Below, one piece after another: positions 25,401-34,383 of a DNA stretch of 64,000 nt. Position 1 is the stretch's first letter, and each line of letters opens with the position of its first letter. The notes below the pieces were generated by a model. That model was given only the letters and a program-made list of their open reading frames with translations. It searched no databases and had not been told where the DNA came from. Location: NCBI GenBank assembly GCA_003254925.1, contig QANZ01021110.1:33691-97690 (forward strand). The letters run 5' to 3'. The DNA comes from Chamaecrista fasciculata (lineage: Eukaryota; Streptophyta; Magnoliopsida; Fabales; Fabaceae). A program made the position numbers and the translations under genes.

Positions 25401-27546
25401 ATAGTTTTAGTCTCTAGGGGAAAAGATCAGAAGAGAAGAAAGTTAAAAAAAGAAAAGCCCAATTTATGGATATTAATTACTTACTGTTTCCGGACTATTG
25501 TCTTGTTAGTGAAATGAATGAAGTTGAGATCCTTGGGCAAGAATGTAAAAGCATGGAGGATATCTACAAAAAAAAAAAAACATGTTTTAATTAACTTCTA
25601 ACTATTATCACAATCGGATTCAACGTAAATATATAATAGGTAAAATGTTGATTTCTTACTAAAGATATAGGTTAACTTTCATTTGCTTGTCAAAAAATCT
25701 AACTAAAAAAATCCGGAATTCTTACTCTCTTAAATATACAATGTGACATGCTAACATAAATGACTTTTAGACATAACTTTTTTTTTTTTGGCAGTTAAAG
25801 TGGTAGTAAGCAAAGACACTCCTAGAACTACCGGGCAGGGCACTAGAGGCATGTCGGAGAGGTCGACAGAGGCTCAACCCAAAGAATTACTGCACAGGCT
25901 TATACTGCAAACAGTTTTACCCAGAATAGCTACTCAACTGGTTAGTCCTCGGGCGTTAGGGAAATCTCCTTGGGGAGGGATGCCCAACAAGTAGAATTAA
26001 GTGGCTTCAAGTTGATAACTTACTTTTATATTGAAAAGTAATTAACTTTTATCTTGAGAATTAACCAACTCCTTCAAATCTAAACCAAAATTAACAATAA
26101 CCAAACACCCTAACTTAAATGCTAATACTCTAAGTAACAATCTATTTTTTAAAACTTTATTTTATTACTTCTTTTAAGATAAAAAGTAAGCCAACTTATA
26201 TGTAAGAATTAATCGGTTAGCATACTACATTGGCAGCATTTAAATATTTTTTTAAACAAGTAAAATCTGAATTTTTTTTTTAAAATTGACCTAAATAATA
26301 TATAAAGTAAACTAATGACTTGGTTCTTCAAAGATGAAAAATGTCTCAATTTTAGATAAAATTATAAAATTTAACCTTTTTGTTTTTGGGAGGGCAAACC
26401 CTACTACCTGCATAAGTTTTAACCTTTAAAATATACGACCGCAATAAATTTAATCATTTTGTTAAAACATTAATTCAAATTTGACAACTTATGTAACTTT
26501 TTAACCTCAATTATTTACTCTAATTTTAACCAAATCTTAAATTAAATCAGATTTGTCACTAAATTCCAATTCGTATTCTTGACAAAATGATCAAATTGAA
26601 TCTAAAAGTTATTTTCAAGGACTAAATTGAGACATTTGACATATTTTAAGACCAAATCATTAATTTACTTTAATACATGCACACATACAAGCCATTCTGA
26701 AATATGGTATTACAATCAATTCGGCCATTTCACGTACTAAAACATTAAATTACAAGTCAAATATTATTTCATGTAATTTTAACCAAATTTTATACTACAT
26801 CAAGTTTGTTACTAAATTTCGATTGGTCTCCTTAACAAAATGATCAAATTAATTGTAATTATACCCATAAGGGACTAAATCATATAGTTTCATCTTTTAG
26901 GGACTAAATTGAGATATTTGACATCTTTCAGGGATCAAATCATTAATTTACTCTAACATACACATTGATGATACATACCATCCTGGGTCATGAGAGGATA
27001 ATCTGAAGCAGACAATGTGATGAACCAATCCCAATCTGCATTTAGTTTAATAAGCAAAGCAGCAGCATGAAGAATGGCAGATAGAGCTGAAGATCCCATC
27101 CTATTGATCCCATAACTTTTTCCAATCACATTCACATTCCCAAAAGCCTCAAAAACTTCATCATGGGATTGAAGTGTTTGAGCCAATTCAAGCCTCTCAG
27201 AGTGAGATGAAGCATCATCAAGCTGAAGAAGGTACTGATTTCTTGGGTGATATATGGCTTTCAAGAGCCTCACCATCTTCTTGCTCTCTCCTTTTGTCCC
27301 ACAAATCCAGTATGCAAGAACAGGAGGATACCCTTTTCCTTTTAATGGCTTTGGATTAATCTGGTGATCATGAGATTTGTAATTCACTGTGATTCTTGGT
27401 GAATCTTTTGATGATGGCATCATGATTTTGAATATTCTTGACTTTGATGCTCCAATGAGTAAGATGATGATGCTGCTCAATACTGCAATCATCAGAAGAC
27501 AGAGAGTGCAATTCAATCCCCTGCCTGGGGATTTGGTCATTCTCAT
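13434..27546 (-). CDS. GT14-family (core-2/I-branching, GlcAT14-like) glycosyltransferase, 4 exons
   Basis: Coding exons on the minus strand: 27546-26979, 25563-25485, 17580-17465, 14050-13434. All six splice sites are GT/AG and phases agree, giving 1380 nt and 459 residues. The start is the first ATG after an upstream in-frame stop. Residues 11-33 form one hydrophobic helix, so it is a type II, probably Golgi, membrane protein. The catalytic domain starts near residue 73 with YPPVLAYWICGTKGE and continues with DWDWFITLSASDYPL (171-185). The short exon 2 adds LHAFTFLPKDLNFI, exon 3 adds NQIVVDPSL and SRETPDAF, and exon 4 adds GSPWVILTRALMEY and YFHTLLCNS. These are the landmark blocks of plant GT14 / DUF266-type proteins. 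Arabidopsis GlcAT14 members add glucuronic acid to arabinogalactan proteins, so that activity is likely but not shown. The introns are 1.4, 7.9 and 3.4 kb and are packed with transposons, yet the exons are intact. Confidence 0.9.
14437..14778. mobile_element. Degenerate foldback in intron 3 of the GT14 gene
   Basis: GGTCAAAGTCTTTTGCTT on the left faces TATACTTTGACTT on the right. Inside, repeated TATGAGACCAA / TTGGTCTCATA phrases are inverted between halves. It has the same design as 16484-16887 and 22530-22936. No exact target duplication. Confidence 0.45.
14872..15612 (+). mobile_element. Pack-MULE carrying an SF1 fragment (copy 1)
   Basis: Ends GGCTTAAGTGCACTTTTAG and CCAAAAGTGCACTTAAGCC, with an exact 9-bp duplication TTAATTATT (14863-14871 and 15613-15621). 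The arms of roughly 270-330 bp are near-perfect inverted repeats and contain tandem 60-bp units of the type GGGACCAAAATGAAACCTTTGTCATAGTTAT. The same family is seen at 32372-33260. It lies in intron 3 of the GT14 gene and has no transposase. Confidence 0.87.
15200..15340 (+). pseudogene. Captured fragment of splicing factor 1 / branchpoint-bridging protein
   Basis: The plus strand encodes a diverged version of the fragment better preserved on the minus strand of 32701-32872: [10 protein letters not shown], then a stop, then a WD.QPESNDQS-like run and GTRKRK. This low-complexity Arg/Ser stretch with the WDPQP motif resembles the N-terminal region of plant SF1/BBP. Two nonsense codons interrupt it, so it is more decayed than the other copy. 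Recognition rests on a short motif region and is tentative. Confidence 0.5.
16484..16887. mobile_element. Foldback MITE in intron 3 of the GT14 gene
   Basis: GGCCAAAGTCTAAATTTGG faces CCAAACTTACACTTTGACC. The halves contain TTGCACTTTTGGTCCTATATC-like phrases and their inverted equivalents (GATATGGGGCCAAAAGTGCA). No exact target duplication remains. Non-coding. Confidence 0.55.
17291..17415 (-). mobile_element. Helitron-like 3' terminus, truncated copy
   Basis: Read on the minus strand, the sequence has a hairpin (GCGTG...CACGC around CCCGTTAGGA), then AATGCCC and CTAG, followed by a T. A hairpin a few bases before CTRR, inserted next to T, is the Helitron 3' end signature. The internal part is homologous to the fuller copy at 23171-23437 but stops before exon 3 of the GT14 gene (17465), so the 5' end is missing. 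Confidence 0.6.
17798..18460. mobile_element. Two nested foldback elements in intron 2 of the GT14 gene
   Basis: The outer pair is AGTAAATTACAGAAAAAG / TTTTTATAATTTACCT. It includes inverted phrases such as CATTCAGGCTTTGC on the left and ATTCAGGCAAGGCC with GGTGCAAACCACATG on the right. An inner foldback runs from about 17985 to 18335 (TTTTGATCCCTAATATTTT / AATATTAGGGATCAAAAC). Boundaries are approximate. Confidence 0.45.
18845..19251 (+). mobile_element. TRIM: miniature LTR retrotransposon with PBS and PPT
   Basis: Two direct repeats of about 172 bp (18845-19016 and 19079-19251) enclose only about 62 bp. The first repeat begins TGTTAGCC and both end in TCCTAACA. Two bases after the first repeat is TGGTATCAGAGCC (19019-19031), the primer-binding site for initiator-Met tRNA. 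Just before the second repeat is a purine tract GAGGGGGAGA. The flanks share a CTTTT-like duplication blurred by a T run. There is no coding capacity. This is a complete terminal-repeat retrotransposon in miniature in intron 2 of the GT14 gene. It lies on the strand opposite to that gene. Confidence 0.88.
19267..19743. mobile_element. Foldback MITE of the GGTACC-phrase family
   Basis: GGGTAAATTATACTTTGGTACC faces GGTACCAAAGTGTAATTTACC. It shares end sequences and internal phrasing with 47264-47692 and 62845-63274 but is more diverged, and its flanks are only approximately duplicated. It starts 15 bases after the TRIM, so two insertions sit side by side. Confidence 0.7.
20764..21180 (+). other. 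Open frame of uncertain meaning next to a copia remnant
   Basis: A 132-codon open frame, Leu/Ile/His-rich. It immediately precedes the copia reverse-transcriptase remnant and may be a frame-shifted reading of the preceding part of the same retroelement. I do not recognise a domain, and it is not called as a host gene. Confidence 0.3.
21182..21790 (+). pseudogene. Copia reverse-transcriptase remnant with internal tandem amplification
   Basis: Reading with frameshifts gives a run typical of the start of a Ty1/copia RT: AMTKELMPL, then KHAIGSKWV, a K-I-K-Y-H-A-D-G-T-I-E-R-Y block and K-A-K-L-V-A-K-G. After the last repeat the normal continuation KGYNEIEG appears (about 21738-21762), after which homology fades. 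Every unit carries indels or stops, so it is dead. The catalytic YVDD region is absent. It lies in intron 2 of the GT14 gene, on the opposite strand. Confidence 0.72.
21243..21740 (+). repeat. Five tandem copies of a ~93-bp unit derived from copia RT
   Basis: The phrase AACATGCCATTTGGTTCTAA recurs with its ATG at 21248, 21342 and 21434, as ATA at 21528, and as a variant at 21651. Spacings are 94, 92, 94 and 123 bp; the last is enlarged by an inserted A-rich segment near 21575-21600. The unit corresponds to exactly 31 codons of the RT finger region. Confidence 0.85.
22530..22936. mobile_element. Foldback MITE in intron 2 of the GT14 gene
   Basis: GTTAAAGTGTACTTTTGGTCC faces GAGACCAATACACTTTGACC. 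Internal TTGCAGAATTTGTC / TATGAGACCAAAAGTG phrases are inverted between halves. Flanks AATTTATTT / ATTTACTTT suggest a decayed duplication. Confidence 0.55.
23171..23437 (-). mobile_element. Small non-autonomous Helitron
   Basis: On the minus strand it starts A|TCTATACTATATTATATG at 23437. It ends with a hairpin-like GTGCCCGTTAGGACACGG, then AAAGCCC and CTAG at 23171, followed by T. The TC 5' start, CTAG 3' end with preceding hairpin, insertion between A and T, and absence of terminal inverted repeats fit a Helitron. The 267-bp interior is non-coding. Confidence 0.6.
23807..24256. mobile_element. Foldback MITE
   Basis: GGGTTAAAGGGTCATTTACTTATTTTGG faces the inverted end CCAAAATGACCCTTTGAAA. 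The interior has paired phrases about TTTAAGTTTGAATATGATGAATTTAGAG on one side and inverted counterparts on the other. Non-coding. Confidence 0.5.
24566..24906. mobile_element. GACAC-rich foldback element
   Basis: The left arm is full of GACACGGACACGACAC phrases and the right arm holds the inverse (GTGTCGTGTCGGTGTC and more). The outer ends GGTCTATGAAGCATGG and CAAACATCTATGACT are weakly inverted. One unresolved base lies at 24890. The middle is AT-rich. No gene. Confidence 0.55.
25779..25994 (-). mobile_element. Possible non-LTR retroelement 3' fragment with poly(A) tail
   Basis: On the minus strand the segment is moderately GC-rich, unlike its surroundings, and ends in a run of about 12 A (a T run at 25779-25790 on plus). 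That fits a reverse-transcribed element such as a SINE or LINE end. No domain is recognised in the open frame across it and no target duplication was identified. Confidence 0.35.
26298..26950. mobile_element. Two related foldback elements in intron 1 of the GT14 gene
   Basis: AAAGTAAACTAATGACTTGG (26301 on) faces CCAAATCATTAATTTACTTT (ending near 26672). A second unit to about 26955 ends GGGATCAAATCATTAATTTACTCT and shares interior phrases (ATCAAATTGA, GGGACTAAAT). Boundaries are approximate. It reaches to within 25 bases of the exon 1 donor at 26978. Confidence 0.45.
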
Positions 27547-28899
27547 TGAAATGGGTTTGATTGATTTGTTTGAAGGTTTGAGAATGGAAGATTCAGAAGA
27601 AGAATGATAAGAAGGGTTTATTTGGGTGGGTGTGATATGTGATGAATGGAATGGATCATTCAAAATAGTAATTGCAATGGATTGTTATGGAATTAATAGA
27701 TCAGAGGAAGGAGAAAAAGTGGAATCGATGCATATGAGAAAACTTATTTTTAGATCCCTTAATTTGTCTCAAAATTACGATTTAATCCATAGATATTTAA
27801 AATATATATTGTGATCTCTAATTTGTTTTACAAACGTAAACTATTTAGTCCTCAAGATGTTACCTGTGAAGACTAATAATTAGTATTTATAAAAAGAGAT
27901 CAATGACTAAAAAAATATATTTATAATATTTAAAGACCAAATTGTAATTTTAAGACAAATTTAAAGACTGAAAATAAATTTTCTCAGTATATATAGATTG
28001 ATGAATGATCATCATTCAAGTTGTAAAGTTAAAGTGAGTAGGAGTAAGGTGGAAAATCAGTGTGAAGAAAGGTTTGATAAATTGAGGGGGTGAAAAAGGT
28101 AGGGGATGTTGAAACTTGTACCTAATGTTTGAAAACTTGAACTTCAAGATAACAAAACTTAATTAAAAGCAGGGTTAACAATGTCAAAGTCTTTTCATTA
28201 AAGGAAGTGACTACCCAATGACAATGTGGTTTTAATGTCAACCAAACATAAAGACTTGATATCATATTAAGGAACTGATAAAAATGTTTGACTTGTTTAT
28301 AGTGATTATTAGAAATTGACTAAAATGTAGGAACTTATTTTTTTAGTTTGGTACTTTAGTTATTGTATAAAAAGTAAAGAAAAACTCTTTAATTTTTAGT
28401 TTTGTTCTTAAAAACCTATTTTTTGTTAATTAATTATTTTTTTATTTTTTAATTATTATATTTGACATTGATTGAACTTTAAAGTTAGCTGTTGTTGCAT
28501 TTAAAAAGTAACAAAAAAATTTATTAATTTTTTGAACAAAATCTTAACACAAAAAATTCTTTATACAAAATAAAAAAAATTTAAGAATATATCATCATTT
28601 TAAAGTCTAACAAATCTTTTACTACTAACCTTATAACTTAAAATTTATGTTGATAAGTGGTGCTAAATATTTGAGATTGTTTTAACTTCTCTAAAAGTGA
28701 AAAAGACTGTTACATTTTAAGGGTTTGCTATAAGGAGCTCTATTGCAAAATAATTGAGCACCTGTTAGGGGCATGCTATAAAAAGTTTAGAGTGTAAAAA
28801 CACTCTTAACAATCTATCTCATCCTTTCTACTAGTTTCATTTCATTTTAAATAAAAGGAAAAAACTTTTTCTATTTGACACCAGGTATAATAATATAAA
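27547..28899. other. 5' flank of the GT14 gene; no other gene seen
   Basis: The frame of exon 1 stays open upstream of the chosen ATG for 47 codons, up to a stop just beyond 27684. It has no further ATG, so this is 5' leader. A foldback (GAGAAAACTTATTTTTAG / CTGAAAATAAATTTTCTC) occupies about 27736-27985. The rest is AT-rich intergenic sequence. Confidence 0.5.
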
Positions 28900-29082
28900 G
28901 GGTCCTTCTAACATGTGCCCTTAGGGCACATGTTAAGGTTTCTTTTGATTGGTCAAGTGATTTTTAAATATTAAAAATTATCTTTTAAATAAATTTTCAT
29001 AAATTTCAAGATATGAGATGCTCTACTAACCAATCAGAGGAAATCTTAAAATGTGATCTAAAGGCACATGTTAGATAAATCC
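28900..29082. mobile_element. 183-bp MITE with 9-bp target-site duplication
   Basis: GGGTCCTTCTAACATGTGCC faces GGCACATGTTAGATAAATCC, and TAATATAAA is duplicated at 28891-28899 and 29083-29091. There is a second inverted GGGCACATGTTAAG next to the left end. Non-coding. Confidence 0.82.
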
Positions 29083-29130
29083 TAATATAAATAATCTCAG
29101 GGTGGAGAATTGTAGTGTCTAAAAATTAGT

Positions 29131-31527
29131 GAGTAAAATAACTTTCCGGTCCCCGATTTATGCACTCGCTGACAGATAGGTCCCTGAATTTTACCCATTG
29201 TACTAGCCGGTCCCCGAATTTTGCAAACGCTGCACTAATTGGTCCCTCCGTCATATTGGCGTTACAAAAATGCTGACGTGGCCATAACGGACGCTGATGT
29301 GTCCCGTTATGCGCTGACGTGTCCCGTTATGGCCATGTCAGCACCCGTTATGTTTTTTTTAAAAAAAAAGAGCTGCCACGTCATAAAATAGCGACACATC
29401 AGCATTTCCTCATTGTACTTATAGGTCCTTGACCCATTTTTATTCCATTATTCTCAATTCCCCCTCTTTTTCATCATTTTCATTCATTTTAGTCCCAAAT
29501 CCTCAAAATAAAATTATCAAGTGTCCCAAAACTCTTCCAAAAATTCAAATTTAGTCCTTAAAAATATTAAAAACCCTAAAACCTTAAAAAATGTCTAAGT
29601 TGTACAGTTAGGTCCCAGACCCATTCTTATCCCATTATTCTCAATTTCTCCTTTTTTTCATGATCTTCATTCATTTTAGTCCCAAATCCTCAAAATAAAA
29701 TTGTAAAGTTTCCCAAAAATCTTCCAAACATTCCAATTTAGACCTTAAAATATTAAAAACCCTAAAACCCTAAACCTTTAACCTCATACACACTAATTTG
29801 AACCCTAAGATTCTTCATCATCATCATCTTCTTTTTCTCAAAAACTGAAAATAAAAATTAAAAAAAAAATCGTTCATCAATTCGTTAAATGAAGATTCAT
29901 ATCGCAAACAGAAATGAAGATTCATTAGTTCATCAAATGTTCATCTGTTCATCAGAATGTTCACCAGTTTATCAAATGTTCATCAATTCATTTGTTCATC
30001 AAATGTCCATCAGTTCATCAATTCACTAAATGAAGATTCAAATCGCAACCAGAAATCGTTCATCATTTCATCAATTCTTTAATTTGAACACTAATTTTGC
30101 TTCAAATGTTGCTTCAGAACGCAACCAGAAATAAAGATTCAGATCTAGAAATCGACCATGATTAACCATAGCTTTCGCCACGCGAAAGCCGGTGAAGTCG
30201 CTGGAGATGACGGCGACGACGATCCTCCACCGGCGACTGACTCCAGCGAGGTTCGGATCTGGGTGGACTCACCGGCGAAGAAGAAAGAAGAAAAGGGGTG
30301 GTGGCTGCGGCAGTAGGAAGACGAAGAAGAAAAAAGAAGTTTAGGGTAGTTCAGGAAGCGAATCGGATCCTCTATCATTGTCCTCTCTGTAATTCTCTGT
30401 AATTGGCCGATTTTGAACCGTTTGATTAATCGGTCAGTTGGTAGCTTGCCACGTCATCTCAGAAAATGACACCTGAGCCTCTTCTTCCATTCTTCATCAC
30501 TTAGCGATCTCCCTCCTTCCGCCGTCGCTCTCCCGTTCACCGTTGCAACCCATCAACCGTTCCCTTTGTCGCACTTGCCGGTATTCCCCTGGCGCCGGCT
30601 CTCTTCGGCCGATGTCAACAACTACAAAAATACTAAAATCGATGACATTGCCTGAATCTGCAGCGCCAAATTACGATGACACAGCTCTCTTCGGTCGTCA
30701 CCTTCGCCAAATTCCGAGACGACCTCTGCAAGAAAACCGATGAGATCGCCGGAATCTATGGCGCCGAGCTCACCGTCTTCGCCTTCTCCCCTTCGAAAAG
30801 CCCTTCAATTGCTACTTCTCCGGTGCCGGCATCACGTCCTCCTGTCGAAACCCGGTGGCGTCGGTGGATGAGGAGGGGAAAGTATGTGAGCTGGAGGGAG
30901 AGCTGTTGCGCGTGATGGTGAAGGTGGAAGAAAAGCTTTCATTTGATGATGTGTCTTACAGGAAGATGAAGAAGTAGGAGGTTTGCTTTTTTTTTTTTAT
31001 TATTATTATTATTCAGAATTTTTAGGATTCATTTTTAATTTTTGGATGAAGGTTTAGGGGGAGAGAAAAAGTATGATAGGTGTAAAAAATTGTGATGTGT
31101 AAAAAATTGTTTTAGATTTTGGGGTTTTAGGGTTTGGGGTTTTAGAGTTTAGGGTTTTAAATATTTTTAAGGACTAAATTGGAATGTNTTTTTAAGGACT
31201 AAATTAGAATGTTTGAAAAAGTTTTGGGACACTTTATAATTTTATTTTGAGGATTTGGGACTAAAATGAATGAAAATGATGAAAAAGAGGGGGAATTGAG
31301 AATAATGGAATAAAAATGGGTCAAGGACCTATAAGTACAATGAGGAAATGCTGATGTGTCGCTATTTTATGACGTGACAGCTCTTTTTTTTTTAAAAAAA
31401 ACATAACGGGTGCTGACGTGGCCATAACGGGACACGTCAGCGCATAACGGGACACATCAGCGTCCGTTATGGCCACGTCAGCATTTCAGCGAGTGCATAA
31501 ATCAGGGACCGGAAAGTTATTTTACTC
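29131..31527 (+). mobile_element. Pack-MULE carrying a MADS-box fragment
   Basis: Ends GAGTAAAATAACTTTCCGG and CCGGAAAGTTATTTTACTC are perfect inverted repeats. The flanks duplicate AAAAATTAGT (29121-29130 and 31528-31537). Arms of about 500 bp face each other; the left one holds a tandem duplication of about 180 bp (29455-29590 against 29632-29775). Both arms contain GACGTGGCCATAACGG / GGGACACGTCAGCGC-like phrases. The centre (about 30130-30980) is much more GC-rich and contains captured coding sequence. No transposase. Confidence 0.85.
30676..30978 (+). pseudogene. Captured type I MADS-box (AGL62-like) fragment
   Basis: The reading TQLSSVVTFAKFRDDLCKKT followed by DEIAGIYGAELTVFAFSPSK matches the second half of a MADS domain (VTFSKRR..L.KK..EL....GAE..V..FSP) as found in plant type I, AGL62-like proteins. 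After SPSK a one-base shift moves into another frame that stays open to a TAG at 30976-30978. The first MADS helix is degenerate or missing. It lies between the arms of a Pack-MULE and is not a functional gene. The family call is reasonable but rests on about 45 residues. The minus-strand frame at 30145-30378 has no recognisable domain. Confidence 0.55.
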
Positions 31528-31537
31528 AAAAATTAGT

Positions 31538-32362
31538 GTTTTTCCAAACAAAACCTTTTAAATTAAAAAAAGAGAAAAGAAAAGAATGCTTGACATTCCC
31601 ATCCACTTGACGATACGATGGTAGAAAATATTGATTGTTTTAATACTGGTGCTTTTTCAAGCATTCTCTTACATTTTACATTTTATGTTTTGAAGTCAAA
31701 TCATTAGAAATAATGCATGACATAGATATAGCCTCATGGCCATAGTTAAATAAAAAAAATAGAGAGAGAAAAGTTTTTATATATATATATATATTTGTTA
31801 TTAAAGATTTTGTTTTTAATTAAAAGTTCACTAGTGAGGTGGACTCGCGCAAAGTGCGGGAGCTTTTCTTTGTAAATATTTATTTAAGTTTTAGTTCAAT
31901 AAATAATTTTCAATATAATCTTAAAATGTGCATAAAAGAAATAAGTTGACATATGGCCTACATCGACCATTTTATTCTTTAAATTAATGAAAAACAATGA
32001 TCAATGTATGTTACAATTTGTGTCTTTGAGATATTATAGACGTTTAAAAAAAATACTCAGACTTTATACCACATCAATGTTACATATAATTGTAAATATC
32101 ATGCTTAATAAGTAAAACTACGTTAACATAAATAACATCGATTATACAACCACAAAAACTACAAACATATACAAAACTTTAGACAGCCAAAACAAATGCA
32201 ATATGTTTCACTTCAAATTAAGATAAAACTTTTTCAATGACACAAAGATTTTTCAATATACAGCATTATTGGCTTTATGCATATTGTTATATGCTGTTTT
32301 GAATATGAGAAATTTAATCCCTGCCTATGTCCTAACAAAACAATACCCATATGACTTTGAAA
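31538..32362. other. AT-rich region with a Helitron-like 3' end
   Basis: At 31831-31864, read on minus, CCCGCACTTTGCGCGAG forms a GC hairpin, followed by TCCACCT and CACTAG next to T: a Helitron-like 3' terminus. The sequence to its right (to about 34380, apart from the nested Pack-MULE) would be the element body and contains a diverged direct repeat (about 32040-32220 against 33480-33650). No 5' end was found and no gene is seen. Confidence 0.4.
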
Positions 32363-32371
32363 TATAATTTA

Positions 32372-33260
32372 GGCTTAAGTGCACTTTTGGTCCCATAACT
32401 ATGACAAAGGTTTCATTTTGGTCCCATAACTTTTTTTGTTGCAATTTTGGTCCCATAACTATGACAAAGGTTTCATTTTGGTCCCATAATGTTTTTTGTT
32501 GCAATTTTGGTCCCATAACTTCTCAAAAGGTTCCACCGTTAGTCCCTTGGTGAATTCCATCCATATTTAGCCGTTAAGTATGACGTGACATAGTGACTAG
32601 GATCATGATGTGGCAAAATAAGATGAAATGGACTGAAATAGGATCTATATGCAACATATTAAAACTTATCTATACCCAACCACAATATATACAAAGAGTG
32701 GTACTTTATCTTCCTCGTCAGCGCAACGGGATTTCCTCTTCCTCGTTCCGCTTCCCGATTTGCCGTCGCCGCCGCTTTGGTCGTTCGACTTTGGCTGAGG
32801 ATCCCATCGACTTCGTCGGTGCCTTCTGCTTGAAGTCTCTTCTTCCCCACCAGATTGATCCCTGTCAGTACCACTTTTTGTATATATGGTGGTTGGGTAT
32901 AGATAAGTTTTAATATGTTGCATATAGTTCCTATTTCAGTCCACTTCATCTTATTTTGCCACATCATGATCTTAGTTACTATGCCACGTCATACTTAACG
33001 GCTAAATATAAATGGAATTCACCAAGGGACTAACGGTAGAACCTTTTGAGAAGTTATGGGACCAAAATTGCAACAAAAAATGTTATGGGACTAAAATGAA
33101 ACCTTTGTCATAGTTATGGGACCAAAATTGGAACAAAAAAAGTTATGGGACCAAAATGAAACCTTTGTCATAGTTATGGGACCAAAATTGCAACAAAAAA
33201 AGTTATGGGACCAAAATGAAACCTTTGTCATAGTTATGGGACCAAAAGTGCACTTAAGCC
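32372..33260 (-). mobile_element. Pack-MULE carrying an SF1 fragment (copy 2)
   Basis: Ends GGCTTAAGTGCACTTTTGG / CCAAAAGTGCACTTAAGCC with exact 9-bp duplication TATAATTTA (32363-32371 and 33261-33269). The arms are inverted repeats. The right arm has one more copy of the 60-bp GGGACCAAAATGAAACCTTTG unit than the left. Same family as 14872-15612, with the captured segment in the opposite orientation relative to the window. Confidence 0.88.
32701..32872 (-). pseudogene. Captured fragment of splicing factor 1 / branchpoint-bridging protein
   Basis: The minus strand reads without interruption: [20 protein letters not shown], then [20 protein letters not shown] and [10 protein letters not shown]. 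An Arg/Ser run leading to RWDPQP and then RKRKSRWADDE is typical of the N-terminal region of plant SF1/BBP, which binds the branch point of introns; here the Trp before ADDE is Cys. The KH domain and zinc knuckles are absent. The segment is bounded on both sides by transposon arms and has no start codon of its own. It is a transduplicated fragment. Confidence 0.6.
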
Positions 33261-33269
33261 TATAATTTA

Positions 33270-34383
33270 AAAGGCTAGTTGTGCTTATTGACAAATAACA
33301 AAGTAATACAATGTCCAAGTATGTGCCACTATTAAGAAAATGTTTATATCAGAATACATACCACAGCCATAAATCATAATGATACTCAGTCAGTATAAAC
33401 AACATCACCTAAGTTTACAATCTATTAATAGTAATATAATGTTCAGAGAGAAAATTTATGTAGAACTTTAATGGTTGAAAGCCAAAAGATACTCACACTT
33501 GATACAACATCATTCATACATATAGTTGTAAGAAGCATTTCTAATGAGTTACGTACAATAAATTAAGTGAAATATATTGAACAACCACGCAATTTAAAAT
33601 CATATCAAAAGGCTATAAACAGAACATCAAAATGCAGTATGCTTCAATTATTATTAAATTGTGAGATATAAAAAAATGAAATATGTATAAAAATTAAAAG
33701 TATTACAAAACATTAAAACCTACAAAATTACTGTCATATAATTATAATGGGCTTAAATGCATATTGTATTAGGCTTAAAAAGACGGGCACAAATAGTAAA
33801 AATAGAACAACGTATAGGGATTAGAAATTTCAAACTCAAACTAAAGTGCAAAACTGTATAAAAAAAAAGGCGGAGATAAATAGAATATACCATCCGGACT
33901 AATTTCAAGAAACTCATAAAATTAACAGCGTTACATTTAAAATATGGTATATATCTCCAAACATTACATAATAATGCACCCTACCTCTGAAGGATGGAAA
34001 ACAAATTTATATAACCAATAAACATGAAAACATACAGACAAACATAGCATGTATGGATATTTAAACAGAATAAATTGAAACTTTGATCAACAATGTCCAA
34101 TGTCGCGTTAAGGTATCGTTTAGAAATAGCTTACACAAATGACAGCATCATGAAAACTAAACCAACAATCAAGGAAAAAAATTCATAGCTTCTTTGCTAT
34201 TTGATAAAACAACATATGTTATTTGTACTACAACACGACAATATTCAACATATTATAACTTGATAGTATAATTAAAGAAAATATTAGACCCCCATTACAT
34301 AATTTGATAAAAAGACAAAAGTAAGAAATTCATACTGATTACATAAAATCAAAATCACGTGGTTGATGTTTCCATGTTATAGT
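33270..34383. other. AT-rich intergenic; no gene seen
   Basis: No open frame with a recognisable domain. It contains the second half of the diverged direct repeat that starts near 32040. Confidence 0.5.

Noticed and set aside
27547..27663. Longer N-terminus for the GT14 protein (39 more residues)
   Set aside because: The frame is open but has no ATG in that part; the first ATG is at 27546, just before the membrane helix.
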